This document shows, piece by piece, positions 37,095 through 47,424 of a stretch of DNA of 64,000 nucleotides. Location of the stretch: positions 88,455 through 152,454 of the forward strand of contig NZ_RJRZ01000009.1 in NCBI RefSeq assembly GCF_003993775.1, given 5' to 3'. Both the position numbers and the translations under genes were made by a program. Position 1 is the first letter of the stretch, and the number at the start of each line of letters is the position of its first letter. The notes under the pieces are model-generated. The model was given only the letters and a program-made list of their open reading frames with translations. It was not told where the DNA came from and ran no database searches. This DNA comes from Frigidibacter oleivorans (lineage in GTDB: Bacteria > Pseudomonadota > Alphaproteobacteria > Rhodobacterales > Rhodobacteraceae).

Positions 37095-37531
37095 GCCCCC
37101 CGGCCGCCATCCGGGCCGCCATCCGTTCCGCCGTCTGGACCCGCGGGCGGCAGGTCGAGCAGCCGCCGCACCTCGGCCCGCAGGTCCTTCAGCTCGAAGG
37201 GTTTGGCGATGAACCCGTCGGCGCCGAGCGCCAGGCCCTTGCGCCGCTCGATGGCAGAGCCGCGCGCGGTCATCATCAGGATCTTCACATCCGCGAGGTC
37301 CGGGTCCATCCGCACGCCCTGGCAGATCTCGTATCCCGACATTTCGGGCAAGACCACGTCCAGCAGCACGAGGTCGGGATGGGTGGCGCGGATCTGCCGG
37401 ATCGCCTCGCCGCCGTTCGACACCCGGTCATGGGCCAGCCCCTCGCGCGCGATCAGGTAGCCCAGCGCGGCGGCGATATTGTCCTCGTCCTCGACCACCA
37501 GAACCCGTCGCTGTCTGACCGGCGCGGCCAT
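37091..37531 (-). CDS. stand-alone response-regulator receiver protein
   Basis: 146-residue CheY-like receiver with no output domain. The acidic pocket is VVEDED (13-17), phospho-acceptor D58 (LVLLDVVLP), switch T88 (MMTARG) and K110 (FIAKPF). After the receiver fold (about residue 125) only a Pro/Gly/Asp-rich tail remains. GGGGAGGGG precedes ATG 37531. Translationally coupled to the exonuclease-sensor gene, its most likely partner, although that protein lacks the His that would phosphorylate it. Confidence 0.9.
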   Translation of the reverse strand: MAAPVRQRRVLVVEDEDNIAAALGYLIAREGLAHDRVSNGGEAIRQIRATHPDLVLLDVVLPEMSGYEICQGVRMDPDLADVKILMMTARGSAIERRKGLALGADGFIAKPFELKDLRAEVRRLLDLPPAGPDGGTDGGPDGGRGA

Positions 37532-37550
37532 GATCCCCTCCCCGTCTCCT

Positions 37551-38066
37551 CTAGCCGCAGGCCGCCGTCAGGAAGGCGTCGCCCGCGGGCAGGTCCACCC
37601 AGTCACCGCCCGTCAGCGTCCCGTCCGGCGCAAGCACCGCCCCGCTGGCAAGGTCCGCCCGCAGCCCCCGCGCGCAGTCGAAGGCGACCGGCACCCGCTG
37701 CGTCGGCGTCCAGCGCTGCACCAGGATCGCCTCGGTCCGCACCAGATCGGGATTGGTCTCGGACCGCTGCACCGCGCCGCGGTCCACCGCGATGAAGCGC
37801 GTCACCATCGGCGCGGCATAGGTCCAGGGCCGCATCGGCGAAGGCTCCGCCACCGGCAGCACCACCGCCACGCTGTCGGGCAGCGCGTCCCGCACCCGGC
37901 CGAACCAGGTGTATTCGCTCCACACCGCATAGGAGAACATGGCGGCCGCGATCGCGGCGGGCAGCAGCCAGCGCGGCAGCCGCCGCCCGGACAGCCGATT
38001 GGCCAGAAGCCAGACACCCGCGATCGCGGCGCCGGCGGCGATCATGGCGGCAAAATCCATCAGCAT
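37551..38066 (-). CDS. two-TM membrane protein of unknown function in the acetate cluster
   Basis: Not recognised. The 171-residue product has two N-terminal membrane helices (about residues 3-23 and 33-53, FAAMIAAGAAIAGVWLLANRL and LLPAAIAAAMFSYAVWSEY), then about 115 residues probably outside the membrane with PDSVAVVLPVAEPSPMRPWTY and a C-terminal CARGLRAD...TAACG pair of Cys. GAGGAAGA precedes ATG 38066; ATG 38060 is alternative. It lies 13 nt after the DUF294 gene and 19 nt before the receiver gene. Confidence 0.75.
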   Translation of the reverse strand: MLMDFAAMIAAGAAIAGVWLLANRLSGRRLPRWLLPAAIAAAMFSYAVWSEYTWFGRVRDALPDSVAVVLPVAEPSPMRPWTYAAPMVTRFIAVDRGAVQRSETNPDLVRTEAILVQRWTPTQRVPVAFDCARGLRADLASGAVLAPDGTLTGGDWVDLPAGDAFLTAACG

Positions 38067-38079
38067 GGGGTCTTCCTCG

Positions 38080-39945
38080 TCATCCCGGCGCGCCCTTCCC
38101 GTGGCCCAGGGCCGATTGCATCGTGCGCACCACCACGAAGGCATCCCTCAGGTGGCTGCGCGCGAAATCGGACAGGTCGTAGGGCGCGAGGAAGTTGTCG
38201 GGCCTGCGCCCGGATTTCACCAGAGCGGCCTGATTTTCCAGCCGCATCGTGGCGATCAGGTCATAGGCGGCGATCAGGTCGCGGGCGCCCGCGGGCGAGA
38301 TCACGGCCGCATCCTCGGCCGCGACCAGGCGCGCGCGGGTGTTCACCGGTTCCAGCCGCCCCAGCAGCGCATAGATGCGGCCCAGATCGGTCACCGGGAC
38401 CACGCCGTTCATCTTCATGTCGATCTGGTGGCGCCGCTCGCCCGACCGCACCGTGGCGAAGCTGCGGATCAGGCCCAGGGGCGGCGCATGTTTCAGGCTG
38501 TTGGCGATCATATGCGCCACGAAGATCGAGTTCTGCGCGGCCGCCGCCAGCGTCTCCTGCTGCAGGTGGGCGAACAGCCGCGCCGCGCCGCCGATGGGCC
38601 GCAGGTCGAACATGACGCTGGCCAGCATCTGCGCCATCGGATCGGGCCGGGCGATCCAGCCGTGGAAATAGTCGCGCCACACCGACAGCGGCTGCCGCCA
38701 GCGCGGGGTCATCGCCATCATCTCGCCCGGACAATAGACATAGCCGCAAGCATCGAGCCCGTCGCAGACGAAGCGCGCGAAGGCTGCGAAATACGCCTCG
38801 TGTTCCGGCCCTGCCGCGTCGTCGAGGATCATGCAGTTGTCCTGATCCGACAGGCCCGTCTGTTCCTGCCGGCCCTGGCTGCCGCAGGCCAGCCACAGCC
38901 ACGGAACCGGCGCGGGGCCCAGTTCGGCCTCGGCCATCTGCAGCAGGCGCCGCGTCACCGCATCGGCGATGTCGGTGATCCGGCGGGTCACCACCTCGTG
39001 GCTGACATGGCTGCCCACCATCTGCAGCAGCAGGTGCGGGATGCGCGCCGTCACCGCCGCCATCGCCTCGACCGTCGCGGCCTCTGCCACGTCCTGGATC
39101 AGCAGCGCCGAGCTCAGCGCCTGGAACCGCGTCAGGTCGGTCTGGGTGACCATCCCGGCAAAGCGGCCCTGATCGACGATCGGCAGATGGCCGATGCCCC
39201 GTTCCAGCATCAGGTGCAGGATGTCGGACCCCAGCGCGCTCGACGGCAGCGTCACCGGATCGGCCGTCATCACCTGATGCACCGGCACGCCCGGGTCGCG
39301 CCCTTCGGCCAGCACCCGGCCGGACAGGTCGCGCACGGTGACGATGCCCAGAAGGCGCTCGCCGCCCCCGGCCAGCGGCTCGGTCACGCCGAGGCTCGAC
39401 ACGCCGGCGTCTCGCATGATCCGCGCCGCCTCGGCGGCCGGGGTGTCGGCGGCGCAGGACAACGGCCGGCGCGCGATCAGGTCGGACACCTTCATCGAGG
39501 CGAGGTCTGCGCCGCGCGGTTCGCTGCCGCCCCCCCGGCGAAAGAAGCGGGCGAAGGCCTCCGACCGCGCCAGCAGGTGGCGGAAATCGGCGGGCGGCAG
39601 GACCAGCAGCTGCGTCTCTTCGGTGGTGCGGGCGGTGGTGGCCGCCCGCCCGTCGCGCATCAGCCCGCGTTCGCCAAAGCTGTTGCGCGCCGACAGGAGC
39701 GATACCAGCGCGCCGTTGCCGTCCAGAACCTCGACCCCGCCGCGGCGGATCAGGAACAGCCCGTCCAGCGGCGCGCCGGCATGGTAGATCTCTGCCCCCG
39801 CGGGCAGCGTCCTGCGGCCGAAGCAACCGGCGACCCGCGCCAGTTCGTCCCGCGGCAGGCTGTCATAGGGATGCACCGTTTCCAGGAAGGCCGCCACATC
39901 CTCGGCATCCGTCCGGGGATCGGGGGCATCTTGGGCGTCGGTCAT
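38080..39945 (-). CDS. cNMP-binding/CBS/DUF294 nucleotidyltransferase-like signalling protein
   Basis: 621-residue cytosolic protein with four parts: a cyclic-nucleotide-binding-like domain (about 22-135, FGERGLMRDGRAATTART being the phosphate-binding cassette region), two CBS domains (about 150-275, MKVSDLIARRPLSCA and VHQVMTADPVTLPSS) that usually bind AMP/ATP, a nucleotidyltransferase-like DUF294 domain with GSQGRQEQTGLSDQDN (355-370; Asp367 and Asp369 in the metal position), and DUF294_C (about 470-610). GGAGG precedes ATG 39945. Co-occurrence with the VC_2705 symporter is a known pairing; an energy-charge sensor controlling transport is plausible but unproven. Confidence 0.92.
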   Translation of the reverse strand: MTDAQDAPDPRTDAEDVAAFLETVHPYDSLPRDELARVAGCFGRRTLPAGAEIYHAGAPLDGLFLIRRGGVEVLDGNGALVSLLSARNSFGERGLMRDGRAATTARTTEETQLLVLPPADFRHLLARSEAFARFFRRGGGSEPRGADLASMKVSDLIARRPLSCAADTPAAEAARIMRDAGVSSLGVTEPLAGGGERLLGIVTVRDLSGRVLAEGRDPGVPVHQVMTADPVTLPSSALGSDILHLMLERGIGHLPIVDQGRFAGMVTQTDLTRFQALSSALLIQDVAEAATVEAMAAVTARIPHLLLQMVGSHVSHEVVTRRITDIADAVTRRLLQMAEAELGPAPVPWLWLACGSQGRQEQTGLSDQDNCMILDDAAGPEHEAYFAAFARFVCDGLDACGYVYCPGEMMAMTPRWRQPLSVWRDYFHGWIARPDPMAQMLASVMFDLRPIGGAARLFAHLQQETLAAAAQNSIFVAHMIANSLKHAPPLGLIRSFATVRSGERRHQIDMKMNGVVPVTDLGRIYALLGRLEPVNTRARLVAAEDAAVISPAGARDLIAAYDLIATMRLENQAALVKSGRRPDNFLAPYDLSDFARSHLRDAFVVVRTMQSALGHGKGAPG

Positions 39946-39965
39946 GGCATCCTCCGTCCCGGGAT

Positions 39966-39992
39966 GCCGCGCCCCCGGTCGGGGGACGCGGC
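39966..39992 (-). terminator. strong hairpin between symporter and DUF294 genes
   Basis: GCCGCG CCCCCG - GT - CGGGGG (A) CGCGGC forms a 12-bp stem with one bulged A in the 80-nt gap between the symporter stop and the DUF294 start. No T-tract follows on the minus strand. Likely an attenuator or mRNA-processing stem that lowers expression of the downstream signalling genes relative to acs and the transporter. Confidence 0.5.
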
Positions 39993-40025
39993 GCTGTCAT
40001 GTCCGAGCTGTCACTTGGGACCGGC

Positions 40026-41837
40026 TCAGTGATGGGTGGCCGAGCCCGCGCCTTTGGGGATGCGGATCGATTCCACCAGGTCCTGCACCTTCTGCGGCGG
40101 GGCGGCCGTCATCGACGAGACGATGTAGGCCGCGCCGAAATTGACCAGCGCACCGACCGCACCGATCGACAGCGGCGAGATGCCGAAGACGTAGTTGGCG
40201 GCGGTGTCCGGCAGCATGTTGGTGCCGGGGATGAAGAACCAGCCCTTGTAGACGAAGATGTAGACGGCGGTGAAGATCAGCCCCAGCAGCATCCCCGCGA
40301 TGGCGCCTTCCTTGTTGATGCGGGTCGAGAAGATGCCCATCATCAGCGCCGGGAAGATCGTCGCCGCGGCAAGCCCGAAGGCCAGCGCCACCACCTGCGC
40401 GGCAAAGCCGGGCGGGTTGAGGCCAAGGTAGGTCGCCACCACGATGGCGAAGCCCATCGAGATCCGGGCGGCCAAGAGTTCGCCCTTCTCGCTGATATTG
40501 GGGTTGATCGACCCCTTGATCAGGTCGTGGCTGATGGCCGAGGAGATGGCCAGCAGCAGGCCCGCGGCGGTGGACAGCGCGGCGGCCAGCGCCCCCGCGG
40601 CGACCAGCGCGATGACCCAGCCGGGCAGCGCGGCGATTTCCGGGTTGGCCAGCACCATGATGTCGTTGTCGACCTTGGTGACCTCGTTCCCGGTCCAGCC
40701 GCGTTCCGTGGCGATGGTCTGCAGCGCGGGGTTGGCGTCGTTGTAGTACTGGATGAACCCGTCGCCGTTCTTGTCCTCCATCACCAGCAGCCCGGTCTGT
40801 TCCCACGTGCGGATCCAGGACAGCTGCGGGTTGCTGTCGATGTCGGCGCGGCTGATCGCCTCGCCGTCCAGCGCGTTGCCGGACACCGCGTTCGGCCACA
40901 TCGTCGTGGTCAGGTTCAGCCGCGCCATCGACCCCACGGCCGGGGCCACGGTGTAGAGCAGCGCGATGAAGACCAGCGCCCAACCCGCGGAATAGCGCGC
41001 GTCGGCCACCTTCGGCACGGTGAAGAAGCGGATGATGACATGCGGCAGGCCCGCGGTGCCGATCATCAGCGACATGGTGAACAGGAACATGTTCAGCATG
41101 TTCGGGCTGTCGGCGGTATAGGCGGTGAAGCCCAGTTCCGTGACGACCTGGTCGAGCTTGGTCAGGAAGGCCACGCCCGACGCCTCATGCGTGCCGATCA
41201 GGCCCAGCTGCGGCAGGAAGTTGCCGGTCAGCTGCAGCGAGATGAAGATCGCCGGGATCGTGTAGGCGATGATCAGCACGACATATTGCGCCACCTGCGT
41301 GTAGGTGATGCCCTTCATGCCGCCGAACACCGCATAGGCGAAGACGATGGCCGCGCCGATATAGAGGCCGGTGTCGGTCGACACTTCGAGGAAGCGCGAG
41401 AAGGTGACGCCCACGCCGCGCATCTGGCCGATCACGTAGGTGACCGAGATCACGATCAGGCAGATGACGGCCAGCAGCCGCGCCCCGCCGGAATAGAAGC
41501 GGTCGCCGATGAATTCCGGCACGGTGAACTTGCCGAACTTGCGCAGATAGGGCGCCAGCAGCAGCGCCAGCAGCACATAGCCGCCGGTCCAGCCCATCAG
41601 GTAGGCGGACTGGGTGTAGCCGCCCGTCGGCGCCAGCGCGATGATGCCGGCCATCGAGATGAACGAGGCGGCGGACATCCAGTCGGCGCCGGTGGCCATG
41701 CCGTTCAGCACCGGGTTCACACCCTGGCCGGCGGCATAGAATTCCGACGTCGTCCCGGCCCGGGCCCAGATCGCGATCCCGATATAGAGCGCGAAGGTCA
41801 ACCCGACGAAGATGAGGTTGAGGGTAAACTGATCCAT
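40026..41837 (-). CDS. sodium:solute symporter, VC_2705 subfamily (ActP-like)
   Basis: 603-residue inner-membrane transporter of the SSS family, related to acetate permease ActP; expected to import acetate or another short carboxylate with sodium. About 13 membrane helices. LNGMATGADWMSAASFISMAGIIAL and the late FGLAAATIFPALMMGIF segments are family hallmarks. A loop of about 85 residues (303-390) contains an EF-hand-like calcium site DKNGDGFIQYYN. ATG 41837 follows GAGGGGG; GTG 41840 is also in frame. It lies 10 nt after its DUF4212 partner. Confidence 0.93.
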   Translation of the reverse strand: MDQFTLNLIFVGLTFALYIGIAIWARAGTTSEFYAAGQGVNPVLNGMATGADWMSAASFISMAGIIALAPTGGYTQSAYLMGWTGGYVLLALLLAPYLRKFGKFTVPEFIGDRFYSGGARLLAVICLIVISVTYVIGQMRGVGVTFSRFLEVSTDTGLYIGAAIVFAYAVFGGMKGITYTQVAQYVVLIIAYTIPAIFISLQLTGNFLPQLGLIGTHEASGVAFLTKLDQVVTELGFTAYTADSPNMLNMFLFTMSLMIGTAGLPHVIIRFFTVPKVADARYSAGWALVFIALLYTVAPAVGSMARLNLTTTMWPNAVSGNALDGEAISRADIDSNPQLSWIRTWEQTGLLVMEDKNGDGFIQYYNDANPALQTIATERGWTGNEVTKVDNDIMVLANPEIAALPGWVIALVAAGALAAALSTAAGLLLAISSAISHDLIKGSINPNISEKGELLAARISMGFAIVVATYLGLNPPGFAAQVVALAFGLAAATIFPALMMGIFSTRINKEGAIAGMLLGLIFTAVYIFVYKGWFFIPGTNMLPDTAANYVFGISPLSIGAVGALVNFGAAYIVSSMTAAPPQKVQDLVESIRIPKGAGSATHH

Positions 41838-41847
41838 CACCGCCCCC

Positions 41848-42105
41848 TCACTCTTCCACGCCGTATTCGCGGTCGAGCTTGTTCATGCGCGCGGCATAAA
41901 CGAAGATCAGCACCAGAAAGACGTAGATCGAACCGTTCTGGGCAAACCAGAACCCGAGATCGGCACCGCCGATCCTGATGCCCTCCAGCGCGGGCCGCAG
42001 GATGATGCCAAGGCCGAACGAGCAGATGAACCAGATCACCAGCGAAATGCCGATGATGCGCAGGTTCGCGGCCCAATAGGCGTTGGACGAAGTCTTGTCC
42101 GCCAT
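41848..42105 (-). CDS. DUF4212 putative symporter small subunit
   Basis: 85-residue inner-membrane protein with two helices (about 14-35 and 55-73, GISLVIWFICSFGLGIIL and GSIYVFLVLIFVYAARM). This is the DUF4212 family (TIGR03647), annotated as the small subunit that accompanies VC_2705-type symporters; it parallels the DUF485 protein YjcH next to ActP. ATG 42105 has CAGGGAG upstream. It stands 64 nt after adk. Confidence 0.93.
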   Translation of the reverse strand: MADKTSSNAYWAANLRIIGISLVIWFICSFGLGIILRPALEGIRIGGADLGFWFAQNGSIYVFLVLIFVYAARMNKLDREYGVEE

Positions 42106-42169
42106 TCGCGTTACTCCCTGAGTATGTCCTCTCGCCGCCCCGCTGGCCGGGACGGCGCCTCCCCTTCCG

Positions 42170-42844
42170 TCAGGCCGATACGCGCGCGACGATGGACGCG
42201 AGGCTGCGGGCGATGTCGTCGATGGACCCCATCGCATCGACCCGCTGCAGAACGCCCTGCGCCTCGTAATGCGCGATCAGTGGTGCCGTCTGCGCGTGGT
42301 AGGCCAGCAGGCGCGCCCGCGCAGTTTCGGCGGTGTCGTCGGCCCGGCGCTTGAACGCCGTGCCGCCGCATGTGTCGCAGACCCCGGCCACGCGGGGCTG
42401 CTTGAAGCTGTCGTGATAGCCCTCGCCGCAACCGGCGCAGCTGTAGCGCCCGGCGACGCGGGCGATCATCTCGGCATCGTCCACCTCGAGGCTGACCGCC
42501 GCGGTCACGCCCATCCCCGCCTCGGCCAGCAGGTCGTCCAGCGCCTCGGCCTGCCCGGCCGTGCGCGGAAAGCCGTCGAGGATGATGCCGCGCGCCGTGT
42601 CGGGCTGCGCCATCCGGTCCTTCAGGATTGCCAGCACGATCTCGTCGCTGACCAGCCCGCCCGCCTCCATGACCGAACGGGCGGCCAGTCCCGCGGGCGT
42701 GCCCGCCGCCACCGCCGCGCGCAAGAGGTCGCCGGTGGACAATTGCACCAGCCCGAACCGCTGTTCCAGCATCCGGGCCTGCGTGCCCTTGCCCGCCCCC
42801 GGGGGGCCCAGCAGGATCAGCACGGTGGTGTCCGCCGCCGCCAT
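42170..42844 (-). CDS. adk: adenylate kinase
   Basis: Interconverts AMP + ATP and 2 ADP. P-loop LLGPPGAGKGTQARM (about residues 11-25), AMP-binding STGDLLR and DGFPRT, and a LID with four zinc-type Cys (YSCAGCGEG and GVCDTCGGT, about 139-170). Length 224 aa. It lies 3 nt after acs, whose reaction releases AMP, so the pairing makes metabolic sense. In this family the housekeeping adk usually sits in the ribosomal-protein/secY operon, so this may be a second, acetate-dedicated copy; that needs the full genome to confirm. Confidence 0.94.
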   Translation of the reverse strand: MAAADTTVLILLGPPGAGKGTQARMLEQRFGLVQLSTGDLLRAAVAAGTPAGLAARSVMEAGGLVSDEIVLAILKDRMAQPDTARGIILDGFPRTAGQAEALDDLLAEAGMGVTAAVSLEVDDAEMIARVAGRYSCAGCGEGYHDSFKQPRVAGVCDTCGGTAFKRRADDTAETARARLLAYHAQTAPLIAHYEAQGVLQRVDAMGSIDDIARSLASIVARVSA

Positions 42845-42847
42845 CGG

Positions 42848-44821
<1,974 letters not shown>

Positions 44822-44886
44822 TGGCTTCCTCCCTCAGCTCGCCGCGCGGGCCCCGCGGCGCTTCGTCCTTCAGGACATCGAGGGCA

Positions 44887-44953
44887 GTGTAAACCAATCA
44901 GGCGCGACCATGTAAGTTATTATTTTCCCAAGTATTTCGTGTAAATCAATTCA
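44887..44953. promoter_or_regulatory. 12-bp direct repeat upstream of acs, 52-bp spacing
   Basis: GTGTAAACCAAT (44887-44898) and GTGTAAATCAAT (44939-44950) differ at one base and start 52 bp apart, about five DNA turns, so a regulator would bind the same face. A looser TGTAAGTTAT lies between them (from about 44910). Likely activator sites for acs; which protein binds is unknown. Confidence 0.55.
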
Positions 44954-44977
44954 CAGGAAACATGATAACGATGTCAA
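44948..44977 (-). promoter_or_regulatory. candidate acs promoter
   Basis: On the minus strand TTGACA (44977-44972) is a perfect -35. After 18 nt comes TGAATT (44953-44948), a weak -10. The weak -10 and adjacent repeats suggest an activated promoter. Transcription would start near 44940, giving a leader of about 120 nt. Confidence 0.45.
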
Positions 44978-45125
44978 GCGACCGCGCTGCGCCTGAAATT
45001 TCACCGGCAGAACAATCCTCTGGCTGTTCACGGATCGGTGAAAAAATCGGCGCGGCGCCCCGCCTGCGACCGCAGGGGCCGATTGCTGCCCCGCAGCGTC
45101 GCCGGCAGCGCGGGATCGCTGCGAA

Positions 45126-46799
45126 TCACCCCGCGTCGCGGCCGGCCAGCGCCGACCCGACCGCAGCCTGCACGTCCGGCGCGAAGGCCAGCGCGCCCTC
45201 GGGCACATGTTCCCGCGCCAGCGCGGCGCGCACCGCCTCGGGCGCGCCGGCCAGCCACAGGCAGCCGCCGCGGCGCCCCATGCGGCGGGCCAGCTGCGCC
45301 AGCGCATGGGCACCGGTGCTGTCGAGGAAGGGCACCGCCGCACAGTCCAGCACGAAGGCCCGCGGCTGCCGCGACACCCGGTCCAGCACCGATCCCAGCA
45401 TCGCCGCCGCACCGAAGAAGAACGGGCCGTTCAGCCGGTAGACCAGCACATCCTCGGTCCCCGGCGGCAACGGCGCCGCCACCGCCTCGATCCGCGCGGC
45501 GCGGGCCAGACGGCTCAGCACCACCACCCCGCCCAGGGCGACGCCGACGATGATGCCTTCGGTCAGGTCGCGGAACACCACGGTCAGGAAGGTCACGCCG
45601 ATGATCAGCGCATCGCCGCGCCCGCCGCGGACCAGCGCCGCGATCTCGTCCTTCTCGGCCATGTTCCAGGCGACGACGGCCAGCACGCCTGCCAGCGCCG
45701 CCAGCGGGATGAACCCCGCCAGCGGCGCCGCGACCAGCAGGAACCCCAGCAGCATCACCGCATGCAGCATCCCCGACACCGGACCCCGGCTGCCCGCACG
45801 CACATTCGTCGCGGTGCGGGCGATGGTCCCGGTCACACAGAACCCGCCGAACAGGGCAGAGCCGACATTGGCCACGCCCTGCGCCAGCAGCTCGGCATTC
45901 GGCCGGTGCTGCGCGCCGCTCATCCCGTCGGCCACCACGGCCGACAGCAGCGACTCGATGGCGCCCAGCAACGCGAAGCTCGCGGCCCAGGGCAAGGCCT
46001 CGACCAGGGCGACGGCGCCGAAGGACGGCATTGCGGGCAGCGGCAGCCCGCGGGGCAGCGCGCCGAAGCGCGTTGCGATGGTCTCGACCGGCAGGTGCAG
46101 CACCAGCGCCGCCACCGCCGCCGCCGCCACCGCGATCAGCAGCCCCGGCCAGCGCGGCCGCCACCGCCGCAGCGCCAGGATCACGCCCACCGTCCCCGCC
46201 CCCAGGATCAGCGCCGCCGGCGTGACGGTGTCGCGCGCCGCCCACAGCGCGGCCAGTTTCGGCGCCAGCGCGGCAGGCTCCTCCGCCAGCCGCATCCCGG
46301 CAAGGTCCTTGATCTGGCTGGCAAAGATGATGACGGCAATCCCGGCCGTGAAGCCCAGCGTCACCGGATAGGGGATGAACCGCACGAGGCTTCCCAGCCG
46401 CAGCGCCCCCGCCGCCATCAGGATCAGCCCCGACATCAGCGTGGCGAGGATCAGCCCCTCGAGCCCGGTTTCCGCCACGCAGGCCGCGACGAGCACGATG
46501 AAGGCGCCGGCCGGCCCGCCGATCTGATAGCGGCTGCCGCCGAGCGCCGAAACGAGGAAGCCGCCGACGATGGCGGTGAACAGCCCCCGCTCCGGCCCGA
46601 CACCCGAGGCGATGGCGATGGCCATCGACAGCGGCAGCGCCACGATGGCCACCGTCAGCCCTGCCAGCGCATCCGCCCGCAGCGCGGCAAGGTCATAGCC
46701 TTCGCGCAGCACGGTCACGATCTTGGGCAGGTGATCCGGGGCGGGCCGTGGGGCGACCTTGGGGCCGGGGGCGTCGATACGTCCGCTTGTCTCGCTCAT
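45126..46799 (-). CDS. SulP family anion transporter with STAS domain
   Basis: 557-residue inner-membrane transporter of the SulP (SLC26) family. YDLAALRADALAGLTVAIVALPLSMAIAIASGV opens the membrane core (split here: about residues 33-65), which continues through roughly 12-14 helices. A cytosolic STAS domain (about 430-545) contains the hallmark LDCAAVPFLDSTGAHAL. Substrate may be sulfate, bicarbonate or a carboxylate; SulP proteins next to carbon-metabolism genes are not always sulfate carriers. It is upstream of acs on the same strand but 304 nt away. Confidence 0.92.
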   Translation of the reverse strand: MSETSGRIDAPGPKVAPRPAPDHLPKIVTVLREGYDLAALRADALAGLTVAIVALPLSMAIAIASGVGPERGLFTAIVGGFLVSALGGSRYQIGGPAGAFIVLVAACVAETGLEGLILATLMSGLILMAAGALRLGSLVRFIPYPVTLGFTAGIAVIIFASQIKDLAGMRLAEEPAALAPKLAALWAARDTVTPAALILGAGTVGVILALRRWRPRWPGLLIAVAAAAVAALVLHLPVETIATRFGALPRGLPLPAMPSFGAVALVEALPWAASFALLGAIESLLSAVVADGMSGAQHRPNAELLAQGVANVGSALFGGFCVTGTIARTATNVRAGSRGPVSGMLHAVMLLGFLLVAAPLAGFIPLAALAGVLAVVAWNMAEKDEIAALVRGGRGDALIIGVTFLTVVFRDLTEGIIVGVALGGVVVLSRLARAARIEAVAAPLPPGTEDVLVYRLNGPFFFGAAAMLGSVLDRVSRQPRAFVLDCAAVPFLDSTGAHALAQLARRMGRRGGCLWLAGAPEAVRAALAREHVPEGALAFAPDVQAAVGSALAGRDAG

Positions 46800-46881
46800 C
46801 TCGGCACGCTAGCAGGAATTGCGGCCAGACTGGTCGCGCGCGGGATCGCCTGTCAAGGCGATCCGCAGCGGGGTGCGGCGG

Positions 46882-47412
46882 ATGGCATCAGGCGGCAGCG
46901 ACAATGAAGACGATGGCGGCGACACGCGCGGCATCGACCCGATCCGCCCCACCGACGATCAGGCGCGGGCGCTGGCCCGGTCGCTGATCGCTTCGGCCCG
47001 CTTCGCCGCGCTGGCGGTGCTGGCGCCGGACGGGGGGCATCCCGCCGTGACCCGCGTGGCGGTGGCGCTCGGCGCCGGCGGCGGCCCGGTCACGCTGGTG
47101 TCTGACCTCGCGGCCCATACCCGCGCGCTGCGGGCCGATCCGCGCGCCGGACTTCTGCTGGGCGAGCCGGCGCCGAAGGGCGACCCGCTGACCCATCCCC
47201 GGCTGTCGCTGCAGGCGCGGGCGGAATTCGTCGCGCAGGACGGGCCGGACCATGCCGCGCTGCGCGCGCTGTGGCTGGCGCGGCACCCCAAGGCCCGGCT
47301 CTATATCGACTTCGCCGATTTCCGGTTCGTCCGGCTGGTGCCGCTGTCGGCGGCGCTGAACGGCGGCTTCGGGCGGGCCTTCCACCTGACGGCGGAAGAC
47401 CTCGCGCCCTGA
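46882..47412 (+). CDS. pyridoxamine 5'-phosphate oxidase-like flavin/heme-binding protein
   Basis: 176-residue split-barrel protein of the PNPOx-like (HugZ/COG0748) group. Key stretches are RFAALAVLAPDGGHPAVTRVAVAL, VTLVSDLAAHTRALRADPRAGLLLGE and the C-terminal KARLYIDFADFRFVRLVP, which fits heme-utilisation-type members. FMN or heme binding is expected from the fold, not shown here. Start ATG 46882 (MASGGSDNED) is the most reasonable; ATG 46819 is further up in frame. Divergent from sulP. Confidence 0.8.
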   Translation: MASGGSDNEDDGGDTRGIDPIRPTDDQARALARSLIASARFAALAVLAPDGGHPAVTRVAVALGAGGGPVTLVSDLAAHTRALRADPRAGLLLGEPAPKGDPLTHPRLSLQARAEFVAQDGPDHAALRALWLARHPKARLYIDFADFRFVRLVPLSAALNGGFGRAFHLTAEDLAP

Positions 47413-47424
47413 GCCGACCGTTCG

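Larger units (their letters stand above)
44822..45125. other. 304-bp region between sulP and acs: acs control region
   Basis: No gene supported. 44885-44980 is strikingly AT-rich for this genome and carries the direct repeat and promoter elements listed separately. 44981-45125 is GC-rich 3'-flank of sulP; I see no convincing terminator there. Confidence 0.75.

Noticed and set aside
45126..46799. SulP gene as first gene of the acetate operon
   Set aside because: It is 304 nt upstream of acs with a clear AT-rich promoter region in between, so shared transcription is not supported.
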